This document shows, piece by piece, positions 49,035-60,483 of a stretch of DNA of 64,000 bases. Below the pieces are notes generated by a model. That model ran no database searches, had not been told where the DNA came from, and worked only from the letters and a program-made list of their open reading frames with translations. The translations under genes were made by a program, and so were the position numbers. Numbering within the stretch: position 1 is the stretch's first letter; each line of letters begins with the position of its first letter. Source of the DNA: Xenopus tropicalis (lineage: Eukaryota; Chordata; Amphibia; Anura; Pipidae); assembly GCF_000004195.4 (NCBI RefSeq), contig NC_030679.2:18798712-18862711 (forward strand), in the 5' to 3' direction.

Positions 49035-51351
49035 CTCTGATCAGCTTTTGGATATGCCTGCACCTTAAGCCGCTGCATCAGCACCAAAACATTTTGCTGC
49101 AGAAATCTACTCTGTGTGCCTGCACTCAGCTCAATGCAATAGCTTGAGGTGCAGACACCTTCAGATGCTGATGAGAGCATTGGCCTTAGACAGTTAACCC
49201 TTTATTTTCTGGATCGCCATTTATTCAGTCCCTCTGCTGGGTTGCTCTACTAACTACCTTCAGCTCAACTCTCACTCCTAAAGAATCTTCCCTGACACTA
49301 GCTTCTCCTACTGAGGCCTCCTACTGCAGACTTTCCAGCACTGACCACACCCTCCAGTAAGTGGTATCCAACTAGGGAGATCTAAAACCCCTAACTGTCA
49401 GAGAACTATAACCTGGAAAGAGAAAATAGCTCCCTCTCCCAATCCTAAACTAGGCCCAGCCATTGACTGGATTAACACTTACAGGGACTGAGCAAAACCT
49501 CCAACCTAGGATTATACAGTATCTCACAAGAATATACTGTGAGAAAAAACACTACAGTAGTTCTGTGCAACTGGATCATGCCCCTTTTTTTTTTTTTAGA
49601 AAGAAATCTGTTTTAGATCGTTACATAAACTGAATTAAGTCAATGCTACCCTACCCTGTGCTGCCCTAGTCATGTGGATAATGACTAACATTTTGATTCA
49701 CTTTACACTATAATTACTGAGTTGATACTATGCCATATTCTGTACTGAGCAGGCTTAACATTTGTATTTATTTTACTTTATGATATTGCAGTGTGCATAC
49801 TTTATTTTTATGTGCACTCAAGAACGAGGCCTACACAGAGACAAATGTATTCAGAATTTGTACATCAGACATAAAAGCAAGCCATTGTAAGAATTTGTGG
49901 GACATTTGGACTTTGTCCAGCAGGGATTTTATAATGTTGGCTTTAATTAAAGTTTTTCCAATCAAAAGTCTTTGCCTGGTATACTCCTCCTCTTTGTCTC
50001 TTTGTTGATATGATGAATGCAAAGTTCCATCAAACCCTTTTGTTTAATTTTCTTGATCACCCCTGCCTGCACGCTACAGCATCAGAACATTGACTAACTC
50101 TTGGAAAAATGCATGTAATAAATACATTTCAAGTTATGCCACGATTTACCAATGAGAGGCTCGTGACTAATTTATGAAGAATGAGCCAAACTTTCATTGT
50201 CGTTTTCAAGTTCCAGAGAATTAGCTTTGAGCAAAACAAACAACTTTGCAGTATGTAGTGGATTTGAGCTTAACAAATGTAGGTCTTAGCCTACAGCCAA
50301 AGAGTATTGAGGCAGAATAGATATATCATCATGCCACTTCTTTCCTTTTCATGAGTTGTTACGGTAACTGAATTTGTAAATACAATAAAGCAATGTTATA
50401 TTCTTTGTAAGGGCAGTTAATTCAGAAGTGTGGAGCTAGAGACGGGAACATAATGGACCTGTAGAATGAACACAAACAGTTCACTGACATGCATTGCTGG
50501 AAAACGGAGAGGAACATTGGCTCGGTTTTTGGTGTTTAAAAATGATGGTTCCTGCCGCAGTCAAATTTGAGCTTAAGCAAATTGGCAGGAATAATGGTTG
50601 TTCATCTATGAAAACTGAGTCTGCCCCGAGACAGGATATAATTATGTAGATATAATGTTGTGGTTGGTTTTTAGAAGAATTAAAAGGTGAGTTTAGTAAA
50701 CATAAGGCAAGAGCTGAAATACTGATCTTTTTACCTTTATGTTATAAAGAAAAGAATTGTAGCTGGTTTAGAAAAAAATAATGGTGCCTTAAACCTTTAA
50801 TTAATGCTTAGTGTATTATTTAGATAATAAATAATACACAATATGCACAGCTGGTAGGAATGATGCTTGGGCTTATAAAGGAGACTTAAGGCTTGAGTGA
50901 CACACTAGAGTTAGAGACATTCAAACATAGAAATACTGAGGGTTCTCCACCAGGAAAATGTAGAATTGTGCAGCAGGGTTGACATCTGCCAACTTGCATT
51001 CCTTTATGTCATTCTCCCAGCACTGTCACAACTGGAACATAAGCAGTTGACACCAATATGGCCCTGACTTCAACTAATTATGCCCCTGATTAGCAATTGA
51101 TGTGCTACCTTACATTTTTTTAATAGGTACAACAAATGGGGCAGTATTGGGGGTAACAAAGCCTCTGGAGGGGCCTAGGGTTGTTAAAGCACTTTTGTTG
51201 TCATTTTACCATCGTTTTAGTTCAAAGTAGCACAAAAAAGAAGTTTTAGGGTTCCTTTACAAATGCTGATAATTGATAAATCAGCCTCATTCTCTTCATC
51301 CACTGGATCATAACCTTTTTCAATAAAAATATTCCTTTCCTCTTTCTGCAG

Positions 51352-51457
51352 ATATAAAGATTATAGAGAGCCACCTTCTTCCCCAAATCAGTATGATTTT
51401 TCCAAGCAATACTGGACAATTTTAGCTGTACGTCTGGCCTTTGTCATCCTTTTTCAG
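51352..51457 (+). CDS. ano2: ano2 coding exon: pre-TM10 loop and TM10
   Basis: One base completes the split Arg codon, then 35 codons. The peptide begins [20 protein letters not shown] and ends in the hydrophobic helix [12 protein letters not shown] (TM10). The KDYREPP motif is characteristic of ANO1/ANO2. The acceptor is TTTCTGCAG and the donor is GTAAGT. Phase continuity with both neighbours is exact. Confidence 0.93.
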
Positions 51458-51911
51458 GTAAGTCTGATTAGACTAATCCTTTGGGTCTGGCAAATACCCG
51501 CTTACAGGGAAAGTGACTAGCTCTCCCATAGAACCCATGTCATTTCAGGAGCTGAAGTCCCTGATTATCAACACAAAGTGTTTTTTCTTTTACCGTAGTA
51601 GAACACAGGGCTGTCTATACTGACTACAGAGCTGTTGGAAAGGTGAGTGGCAGGATGCCACTGGCTACCAGACTCTGCTAACCCAGATAACAGAAAAATG
51701 AATAATAATAACATTAATAATGTTACAGAAATATAGAGAGAGCAGCCCTGGGTGAGGCACAAATACAGAAGGCATAGTAATCGCTGATTGGTTACTAGAT
51801 CTGTTGCAAACTTATCAGCTTTCGTTATGTTAAAGTTTTGTAGATTGAGGTCAGATTTGTTTTCATGAAATTCGAATTAGGAAAAAAACACTATGGGGGC
51901 TATGTGATAGA

Positions 51912-52035
51912 ATTCACTGGGTTTGCCCAGGAGCACTAACCTATATTAACCAAACAGCAGGAGCATTTACTGGTCACCTGTTTAAAAGCAAATGTCTTAT
52001 TGGCTGCTATGGGTTACTGCATATGGGGGGAAACC
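51912..52035. repeat. dispersed frog repeat (GGTCACCTGTTTAAAAGCAAAT)
   Basis: Contains GAGCATTTACTGGTCACC, TTATTGGCTGCTATGGGTTA and flanking purine tracts. Related sequence occurs around 14460-14600. I recognise it as a common Xenopus repeat; its class is unknown. Confidence 0.55.
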
Positions 52036-52675
52036 TTGAATATTTATTTATTGATGAAAAAAACTTGTTAAAGAATGTTAAAAGACAACTTGAACGTTAC
52101 CCTCTACTTTTTGAATTGAAAATTAGCTTGTAATTGGAAAATTCAACTACCACTGGAAAATTCAATTGACATTCTGCATGCAGTCACCAGCTTTTAGATT
52201 TTTTTTTGTCACAGCTACAAAAACAGACAATGCTGATCATTTACTGACAATTGTCTCTATGTGTGTTTTAACAGAGACAATTGTCAGTATTGTCTATGGC
52301 AGGCAATTTTCTGGTGTTTAGAACCCGTGACAGGCAGCTGCTACTAAGTAGCTCTGTGTGTCTTTGCCCTTTTGCTAAAGAACATGTGAAACAGTTAGCC
52401 AAGAGTGATGGCTAACCTTTGTTTGCTGAAATTCTTAGCTTCCTTGAGTAGTGCTGCACCCTATGTACAACAAAAGATGAGACCTATATTATGTTATGCA
52501 CAGATACATTCTCCCTAATTTATCCATCACTGTCAATACAATTTTGTGTTTTATTTATGAGAATAAAATTTCTACCTGTTTTGGACACATCTGGAGATGA
52601 CGTGGCAGAGTTGTTCAACTTCCAGTATAGTTTGTTTAAACTGAATTCTTTAGTATATTACTAACATAAAAAACG

Positions 52676-53515
52676 TAAGGTAGCGATACACGTAGCAATT
52701 CTGATTGTTCATCCCCCACTGGCCTTCAGAGCTGAATTGTCAGATATGGAGGTAGAAACAATAGGAATTCTACCTCCACCTGCCAATTCAACCCTAAGGG
52801 GCACATTTACTAATCCGAAAAGCGTCCGAATGCTTTTTTTTTCGTAATGATCGGTATTTTGCGATTTTTCCGTAAATTGTCGCGGATTTTTCGTAGCCGT
52901 TGTGACTTTTTCGTAAATTGTTGTGACTTTTTCGTAGCGTTACGACTTGCGCAAATTGAGTACGAAAGTTTCGGATTCATTCAAGCTTCAGTATGGTGAC
53001 TTTCCTTGGGCCAGGTTGGAGCTGCAGAGTGCCATTGAGTCCTATGGGAGGCTTCCAAAATCATGCAAAGTCTGAAAGTTTTGCCCGCCGTTTACGAGCG
53101 CTCAATACGAAAAAGTTGCGACAATATACGAGCAAATCATAGCGGCTACGAAACAGTCGCGACAATTCGCGCAAGTCGTAACGGCTACGAAAAAGTTGCA
53201 ACAATTTACGAAAAAGTCGTAACGGCGACGAAAAAAAATCGCAAAAAATATGAAAAAGTCGCAAAATGTTCGTTTCCAATCCGAATTTTTCCCATTCAGA
53301 TTCGTGGATTAGTAAATGTGCCCCTAAATGTAGATTTTGCTCGGACGCCTTCAATGGTGCCTGATCAAAATTTTTTACCCTGCCCAGTTGACAAGATGAC
53401 CGATATCCGCAAGCCTTCGCTATATCCGTTGTCTCATCGATCTGTCATACACTCACCGAATATCGTACAACGCGATGTTTCATACGATAATATCGATGCG
53501 TGTATGGCCAGCTTA
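52676..53515. mobile_element. outer inverted-repeat DNA element, host of a nested MITE
   Basis: The ends TAAGGTAGCGATACACGTA and TGCGTGTATGGCCAGCTTA are inverted with about 15 of 19 positions paired. Its own sequence lies at 52676-52797 and 53328-53515, split by the Harbinger-type MITE. ACG on both outer flanks may be the target duplication. Confidence 0.65.
52798..53324. mobile_element. Harbinger-type MITE with TAA duplication
   Basis: The termini GGGGCACATTTACTAATCCG and GGATTAGTAAATGTGCCCC are inverted. TAA at 52795-52797 and 53325-53327 fits the 3-bp TWA duplication of PIF/Harbinger. The arms are rich in CGTAGCC / GGCTACG words, and the core is CTTGGGCCAGGTTGGAGCTG. A related copy is at 58561-59068. 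Confidence 0.82.
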
Positions 53516-54099
53516 ACGGGCCTGGGTGCTGGTGATCATTGCTTCTGTGGGAACTAGATACTAGTGCAGTACAGGGTGCAAAGTGCAAAAAATTGATGCA
53601 GTCTGCCATGTTTTCTGCATTTTTTGCCTAAACAACTGCTGCAGGTTTTAGTGTTCCAAAATGCAGAGAACTATGTTTCCCCCATGAATACAGAACTGCC
53701 TGCATTTAGCCATGCTGTATTCGTGAGGTGAATTTAAGCATGCAGGTGTCCTCCTTTCATTAAGATAAGCATGCTGCGCTTAGTACTGGATTTTTTAGTG
53801 GCCACTAAGTGCACTCTTGTTTTTCGGGTCAAAGTAAACGACTTCTTAGCGTGTCTAGTAAATTCTTCTTTTGCCTTATTAAGTACTTAAAGTTCAGTTA
53901 TAGTATAGTAATTATTTTAGATTTGACCATCAAACAAACTGTGTTATTGCTTATGGGTAAACAGAATTAGTCCTAATAATAATTATTATGGGTCACAGTA
54001 CCCTACTTCATGATTGCTGTAAATCCCTGATTAAACTATTAACTGCAATGAATCTTGGTGCTTGGACTTTATCCAATAAATGTATTTGTTTCATTGCAG

Positions 54100-54381
54100 A
54101 ACCTGGTCATGTTTTTGAGTGCCGTAGTGGACTGGCTCATACCAGATATTCCAAAGGACATTAGCGAACAAATCAAAAAGGAGAAAACTATGCTTGTCAA
54201 TGTCTTTCTAAAAGAAGAGCATAAAAAGCTTCAGCTGCTAGAGAACTTCTTAATGCACGACAAACAACGTAGCAAAAGCGAAAATAGAGGACAGCGAAGT
54301 CGAGCGGCAAGTTTCTGCCAGTTTAGTCGCAGTCAACGCGGCAGTTTCACGTCGTTCAGCTCACATCACACCGACGTGTGA
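54100..54381 (+). CDS. ano2: ano2 terminal coding exon: end of TM10, cytosolic tail, PDZ ligand
   Basis: Ninety-three codons plus TGA. It starts [20 protein letters not shown] (membrane-proximal, strongly conserved in the family). A charged helical stretch follows ([20 protein letters not shown]), then an Arg/Ser-rich tail. The last residues, HTDV, form a class I PDZ ligand (S/T-x-hydrophobic). As I recall, mammalian ANO2 ends HTNV and binds PSD-95 at photoreceptor terminals, while ANO1 ends differently. This tail and the upstream RSRAAS are the main reasons for naming the gene ano2. A role in photoreceptor or olfactory Cl- conductance is inferred from the family. Confidence 0.9.
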   Translation, partial: NLVMFLSAVVDWLIPDIPKDISEQIKKEKTMLVNVFLKEEHKKLQLLENFLMHDKQRSKSENRGQRSRAASFCQFSRSQRGSFTSFSSHHTDV

Positions 54382-55350
54382 TTTCCGTTTTCAGAGCATA
54401 ATAGATATGCAAGTAATATTTACTGTTGGGCAACTGGAGAAGGACAGACGTATGGAGAGAAGGAAATGGTATAAAGAGGAGAAAAAAAGCCTCCGTTTTC
54501 CCTCGTAAACGTCTCCAAACCATTTTAAGCAGGTTTTTGTAATATATAAAGGGCCATCTGGTGCAACACATAGCTCAGACACATTTATGTACAACTATGC
54601 ACCACCTTCTGCTATGTATTTAATTGTTTAACTAGCAGAAGCTCGCGTCCAGTACACGCAATAGGAAGCAGAGTAAGGCCGCAGGTCTCATAACATAACG
54701 AATGAGTTGATAGTCGTATTAGCCAAGCTCCTTGTTTTTAATGGGCAAACTTATTTGAAGTGTGTCACCCTCATTTCCAGTCTGCGCACATTAAAAAAAA
54801 AAAGACTTCTGCTGCTGTGTTTTAAAACTGAGGTGATCTCAACCATTCTTTTATTTTACTAAAATATATGAAAACGGTGGAGAACTTGGAGCCTATTTGT
54901 TTGTGAACTTGAATTCACAAATTAATTAAAACACATTAAATCATATATATTAAACTACTGTATTCATGAAAACAAAGGGAATGCAAAGTGTGTGTATATA
55001 AATCTAACTCTCATTCTGCTGGTGGTGTGCTCCCAGAATGTTATGTTCACTTGGGTGCTCTTGAGATTTTTTTTTGTGAATGTATGTAGAATCAAGGAAA
55101 AAGAAATTCCTCAGGGCTAATTTTGTACAATCCATTCTAAGGAACATATATCAAAAAAAGTACTTTTGATATTATGGCGGAAACATACCAACCCATATCC
55201 AACTGAAAAATTGTAATGGAATCTGTAATATTTCTGGACTGGAATTTTTTGAGAGAATGTATGGAGAGAGCTTATATTAAACTATTTTTTTCTTGAATTT
55301 ATTTTGATCTTAGTGTTTTATTTGAGAAATAAATAGCTGTGTGTGTGTGG
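54382..55350 (+). other. ano2: ano2 3' UTR
   Basis: Sequence after the stop codon up to just past the first good AATAAA. It is AT-rich with an A-run near 54791 and no recognisable repeat until the G-run at about 55350. The exact cleavage site is not known from the sequence. Confidence 0.65.
55328..55333 (+). promoter_or_regulatory. ano2: polyadenylation signal AATAAA for ano2
   Basis: Canonical AATAAA about 950 bp after the stop codon. It is followed within 15-45 bp by GTGTGTGTG, a G-run and TGTGTGCTG, a typical GU/G-rich downstream element. I saw no better hexamer between the stop codon and this point. Confidence 0.65.
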
Positions 55351-55351
55351 G

Positions 55352-55368
55352 GGGGGGGGGGGGGGGTG
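55352..55368 (+). repeat. poly-G tract
   Basis: Run of about 17-18 G within a GTGTG context, immediately 3' of the ano2 polyadenylation signal. Confidence 0.75.
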
Positions 55369-55382
55369 TGCTGTTGCTTATA

Positions 55383-55694
55383 CAGGTATAGGACCCATTA
55401 TCCAGAATGCTCAGGACCAAGGGTATTCTGGATAAGGGATCTTTCCATAATTTGGATCTCCATACCTTAAGTCTACTAAAAAATTAATAAAACATTAATT
55501 AAACCCAACAGGATTGTTTTGCACCCAATAAGAATGAATTATATATTATATGGATCAAATACAAGGTACTATTTTATTATTACAGAGGAAAAAGAAATCA
55601 ATTTTAAAAATCTGAATTATTTGATTAAAATGGAGTCTATGGGAGACAGGCTTTCTGTAATTCGACGCTTTCTGGATAACAGATCCCTTACCTG
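55383..55694 (+). mobile_element. TA-type palindromic MITE (CAGGTATAGGACC family), complete copy
   Basis: The ends CAGGTATAGGACCCATTATC and GATAACAGATCCCTTACCTG are inverted and flanked by TA on both sides, as expected for mariner-type elements. Two partial copies are at 1001-1086 and 22466-22694. Confidence 0.78.
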
Positions 55695-56004
55695 TAACTT
55701 CATACATTTTCTGAAAATTAATATAAGGTCTTTCATGAGAATATATTTCTAGAACTGGACATGATTCCAGAGGTATCTTAAGAAGGGGTCTGAAAAGGAG
55801 TGACCAAGGCCTTGCAGAAATTGTAGGTATAAAGGGTGGCAGGTATGTGTATTCAAGAGGTAGACAGTAGAACAAGATGGCACCAGTAACACTTTATATG
55901 ATTGTTGCCCCACGTGCCACCCCTGGGTTGTTGTTGAGTTTGAGAGAGTTAAAGAGTTTAAGTTGCATTTAGATTGTGCCTTCAAAACTGTGTTTCCTGA
56001 ACAC

Positions 56005-56620
56005 TTACAGGAATACTGTCATGGGGCAATATGTTTTTTTTCAAAAACCATTAGTTAATAGAGCTTCTCCTGCAGAATCCTGCATTGAAATCCATTTTTC
56101 ATTTTTTTTATATTTAATATTGAAATTTCACATGGGGCTAGCCATTTTCTTTATTTACTGGGGTGCCACAGCCATGTGACCTGTGCTCTGATAAACTTCA
56201 GTCACACTTTACTGCTGAGCTACAAGTTGGAGTGATATCCCCCCCAACCCCCCAGCAGCCGATCAGCAGAGCATTGGGAACTGAGCAAGATAGTAGCTCC
56301 CAGTAAGTATCAGAATAGCACTCACTAGTAAGAAATCCAAGTCCGGCTTGGGACTCATCCAGTTACTCATCCAGTTACATGAGTAAGAGAAACAATAGGT
56401 TACCTGAAAGCAGTTCTAATGTGTAGCGCCGGCTCCTTCTGAAAGCTTAGACTCAGGCACAATGCACTGACATGGCGCCTACACACCAATATTACAGCTA
56501 AAAAATTACATTTGTTAGTTAGGAATAACATTTTAAAGGGTAGAGTGAATTATTTTCAATGTAAACAGTGTAATTTAGAAATAAAAATACACCATATAAA
56601 TCATGACATAATCCCTTTAA
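56005..56620. mobile_element. T2/Kolobok-like MITE with TTAA-type ends
   Basis: The right end is ATCCCTTTAA and the left end is a decayed TTACAGGAATACTGTCATGG, in place of TTAAAGG. The interior words CACATGGGGCTAGCCAT, CAGCAGCCGATCAGCAG and TGTAGCGCCGGCTCC match a very abundant Xenopus repeat that I recognise, assigned to the T2 group by its TTAAAGG termini. Confidence 0.75.
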
Positions 56621-57164
56621 GCTACTGCTGAGTCCAGGGTGGTGGCTGCCCTAGGGTCCAAGGCCCCAGCATCCCAGTTGTGCACCACTTATCAGAAGAG
56701 GCAGGATAGACACTTTGACACACTGAACCATGTGAAAGTGCAGGAGTGTGGTTAGACTCAAGTACTTTAATGAATTGCGCTCTCTAATGTATCCCTGTTA
56801 ATGCAAAACAGCTTAAGTTGAATAGGATAAACAGTGCAACTATACATACACAAGAGGTCCCAAAGGTCTGTGTTGCCCCAGGCTCCCAGGATTCATTTCA
56901 TTACTTGGCTCATCAGTTCTATTTACACCATTAGTGTTTATTCATAATGTAATGCATATGATTTAGCAGGTAAAAATCTATAAAATGATGTTGCTATTAA
57001 ACAGCCATATATCAGTAATGAATCAGCACAGAAAAAATGCAACTTTCAAAAATTGGATGACTAAACTTTAAGTGCTGTTGGGCTACTGAGGTCTTCTCTT
57101 TTTATCCACAAAAAAGAAACTAAAGCATCAGTTTTGGAACTAGACCAGTTTTCCTATTATCTTT

Positions 57165-57610
57165 TAAGTGTGGGGGAATGCATTGCCTAGAATCATAGAC
57201 ATTAATGACCCCTTTACCCCTCCCCACTGTTGAATGAGGTGAATGGATAACATATAACAATTACAAGCCTTATCCCCCACATTTCCCCAAGTGGGGAAAT
57301 AGATAGCCTAGAGCCCTAGGCATCAATGACTCCTTTCCTTTTCCTTAATGCTGAAGATGGGAGAATGCATAACATAGATTTTACAGACCTTATGCCACAT
57401 CTTATTGTTAATGGTGGGGGAATGCATAGCCTAGAACCCTAGAAATTAATGCCCTCTTAACCTCTCTCATTGTTGAAGGTGGATGTATGGATAGCATAGT
57501 CAATACAGGCCTTATCCCCCATTTTATTGTTAAAGGTGGCGGAATGTCACACCTAGAACCCAAGGCAATTAACTACCCCTTTCCTTCTCCTTATTATTAA
57601 AGTTAGGGAA
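57165..57610 (+). repeat. decayed tandem repeat, ~120-bp unit, 4 units
   Basis: Each unit contains a GGGGGAATGCAT(A/T)GCCTAGA motif, then CATTAATGACCCCTTTACC, then a GAATG-GATAACATA half and CCTTATCCCCCA. The two halves of each unit are themselves similar, so the original unit may have been about 60 bp. Confidence 0.7.
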
Positions 57611-58073
57611 ATGTGTAGACAACTGTATCTCCCTTTACATTAAAATTTGGGGCATCTTGATTTACCCTTTAGTAAATGCTTATGTAACTCTTTCAAAAAG
57701 CTTCATGATTACTAGGAATTACTAAGAATTATTTAAATGCTAAATGACAAGAATAAATATTTGAAATATAGTTACATTTCTGTTTTAGTTTTGACTATGA
57801 AAAGAACCATCAACTTAATTAACAAAAATTGTAAGATAAGCAAAGTTTTGTGTTGATTGTTCTAGTTATGGGTAGTAGCGGCACCTAGATTTTATGCTTA
57901 ATGTCAACCAGATCTCAATTCATGAAAGAGATTACATTTGTTCTTCAGTTGTTTTAGATTTTTTCTACAATGTTTTTACAGGGCGCAAACTGTGAGCCAG
58001 TGTCCATTTCCAACACTATATTCTATTACTGGAAATCCTTTATGGCTTACAGTCTTTCATCAGATCAGGACCA

Positions 58074-58196
58074 CTTCTAAACTAGTACTGCTAAGTGGAA
58101 ACGATGCATGTTTCACTTCTAAACTAGTACTGCAAAGAGGAAATGATGCATGTTACTCTGCTAAAATAGTACTGCTAAGTGGAAATGGTGTATGTT
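58074..58196 (+). repeat. tandem repeat, 42-bp unit, 3 copies
   Basis: Units start at 58074, 58116 and 58158 with CTTCTAAACTAGTACTGC and share GTGGAAACGATGCATGTT. The third unit is the most diverged. Confidence 0.85.
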
Positions 58197-58280
58197 AAAC
58201 TTTTACAATTATTAGTGTAACAAATAACATCAATGCTAGTCATGTGTAAGGGACCTGCTGGAGAATTATTGCTGTTATCA

Positions 58281-58534
58281 GCACCGGATTTGTAATCTGG
58301 GCACCCCGAGGCCGCCCCCTGTCCGTGGGCCCCCCCCCCGTGCGCACCCCTTCCCCCCCCCCCTGCGCACATGTGCAAACTTTACACTCGCATACGGACC
58401 AGTGGGAGAGAGGTCCCCATTGCTCCGTATGGGAAAAAAGTTTAACATTTCGCTGCGGTGGGGTGGCATGCCGCCCCCAAATTTGTGCTGCCCTAGGCCC
58501 GGGCCTTTGTGGCCTTTCCACAAATCCGGGCCTG
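58281..58534. mobile_element. GC-rich inverted-repeat element
   Basis: The ends GCACCGGATTTGTAATCTGG and CCACAAATCCGGGCC are inverted. The centre is C-rich with poly-C runs. Short open frames on both strands come from base composition only. Confidence 0.5.
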
Positions 58535-58560
58535 AATGTTATAATATTACAAATGTTATG

Positions 58561-59068
58561 GGGCACATTCATTGAAGTATGACAGGTCTGATTACAAAAA
58601 ATAAAGTTTACAACTTTTGCGTATTTTCTGCAATATTTTCAATTTGCGCGACTTTTTCATACTTTGCGACAATATGGGCGACAATTTGTGCGACAAAATT
58701 GTATTTGTTGCAACGGCTACGAAAGTTTCAGATTCATTCAAGCTTCGGTATCGTGACTTTGCTTGGGCCAGGTTGGAGCTGCAGAGTGCCATTGAGCCCT
58801 ATGGGAGACTTTCCTTGGGCCGGGTTGGAGCTGCAGAGTGCCATTGAGCCCTATGGGAGGCTTTCAAAATCATGCACTGAAGTCAGAAAGGTTTCCCGGC
58901 GTTTACGATCATTCAGATATGAAATGGATCGCCATTCGTAAATGATCGTTTCAATATTAAAATTTCGGATCATAAGTACGAAATCTTCTTATTCAAACAA
59001 ACGGAATTCTCATGACTTTTGAAATTATCGGATTTCGTTATTCGGATTCGTACTTTAATGAATGTGTT
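58561..59068. mobile_element. Harbinger-type MITE, second copy, with internal duplication
   Basis: The ends GGGGCACATTCATTGAAGTA and TACTTTAATGAATGTGTTAA are inverted. The core CTTGGGCCAGGTTGGAGCTG is shared with 52798-53324 but is here duplicated in tandem (58766-58808 and 58812-58861). Confidence 0.72.
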
Positions 59069-59069
59069 A

Positions 59070-59707
59070 ATAAAGTTTGTTGAGGGTTGTGGAGAGAAAA
59101 ATGGAAAAGGAAGTGAGGGGTGGAGTCAGTAGAGAGATAGGGAAAGAAGCATTGGAATAAGGGATAATTTAGGAAAGAAATGAAAGGCATAAATGTGAAA
59201 CCTTGTGATTAAAATGAAAAAGATATGGCTGGAAATATTTAATGAAATCCTTATCAACATGATAATGCCTTAAATGTCCATGTATGCCTAAATATTCCCA
59301 AAACATTTTATTGATTAAAAAACACCACAATTGCCTTCAGCTCAGTTACCATTTTATAAAAAGCAACACAAGTGAAGGAATTAATGTCACCTAAAAAAAT
59401 TCAAATAGGAATATGAAAAGAATTGCAAATTGGCAGCAGTGGGAAATGTACAAGCAGCTATAATACTCCATAGGTAATAACAGGGCAAGATTTCTAAAAG
59501 TCAAAAATGACAAATGGGAAGGAAGAATGTTCTCATGTGCAAAGTGTTTTAGGACACGTCACAGGGATATATTGCCAGAAATAGTTTACATAGTTCTGTT
59601 CTCTCTTAAGCCTGAACCCCAGGACAGGGTGGGTATGGGGAAAGCACATTTTCTTCATTCTATATATACATAGAGTACAAACAAGCCCAACATATTGGCC
59701 TTACTTA
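59070..59707. other. unassigned sequence before the LTR element
   Basis: AT-rich. No gene or repeat seen. Confidence 0.45.
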
Positions 59708-60483
59708 TGTAACCCTTTCTTGGCACATTCACTTATATATGGCTGTATTTTCAGGAGATGTGTGTTCTCAAAGAATATTGATACTGGGAACTGGGAACAG
59801 CGCAGTGCCTCCACCTAGTGGACACTGAGGAACACACCTCTAGGGGATTTCCACTAGGAAATAATCACACACAGGTTTGGCAGAAATGTTAAACTTTATA
59901 TAACTGTTGGAGTTGGAAGTTAACACTTTATGTATAACTGATTTTCCTGCTCTGAGGAACCCATGTAGTTTATCCACAGCTGGCACCGACAGTCTCTATA
60001 GATGCCCAATCCCCACTTGGATCCGGATAAACCACAACCCTTAGGTTAGTTCAGTCCCTTCCCCAAGAGCTCTTTAGTCCCCCCAGGTAGCGCTACCTGC
60101 CCCAGAGTACCTTCCCTTTATAAAGGTGGCTGCTCCCACGTAGCAGGCAAACGAACAATACCTGTTCACAGCAGGGAACACACACTAGAGACACCACAGA
60201 GGACTGATTCCTTCCTGGCAGCCCAGCAGACTTTTATTCTTTCAAGTCTAACACACAATATGGCTGCTCACACTGTATCTCTTTCAACTCTGGCAAACAA
60301 CAGCAGGGGCTCCCTTTATAAGCTGCTGGGCCCGCCCCTAGATTTTTGGCTCCAAAGCTTAGGCACACCTCTCCCAGACGTGCACTGGGGCAGCCAGCCA
60401 ACCGGATCCCTCCCCAGGCTGTAGCTAGGCTGGATGATGTCACAGACTGAGAAACAGGGGACAGGGTTCTCTGATCCCCTACA
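59708..60483 (-). repeat. 3' LTR (element orientation)
   Basis: 776 bp, same ends as the 5' LTR and the same length with no indel (constant offset 2228). The last part of the gag frame and its stop lie inside it. Confidence 0.93.
60233..60238 (-). promoter_or_regulatory. polyadenylation signal in 3' LTR
   Basis: AATAAA on the - strand in GAAAGAATAAAAGTCTGC, followed by GTGGTGTCTCTAGTGTGTGT, a GU-rich downstream element. Confidence 0.65.

Larger units (their letters stand above)
37681..51351 (+). other. ano2: ano2 intron (13.7 kb), holds a full-length CR1
   Basis: Intron with GTAATG donor and CTTTCTGCAG acceptor. It contains a full-length CR1 in the same orientation as the gene, together with the flanking 262-bp direct repeats and several MITEs. 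I see nothing supportable in 44250-46070, 46600-48250 and 49200-51300 apart from AT-rich sequence and short low-complexity runs. Confidence 0.75.
51458..54099 (+). other. ano2: ano2 last intron (2.6 kb)
   Basis: Intron with GTAAGT donor and TTCATTGCAG acceptor. It contains a dispersed repeat at about 51912-52035 and a nested pair of inverted-repeat elements at 52676-53515. Confidence 0.8.

Noticed and set aside
53063..53557. 164-codon open frame with repeated YEKVATI-like peptide
   Set aside because: It comes from the CGTAACGGCTACGAAAAAGT repeats in the right arm of a Harbinger-type MITE.
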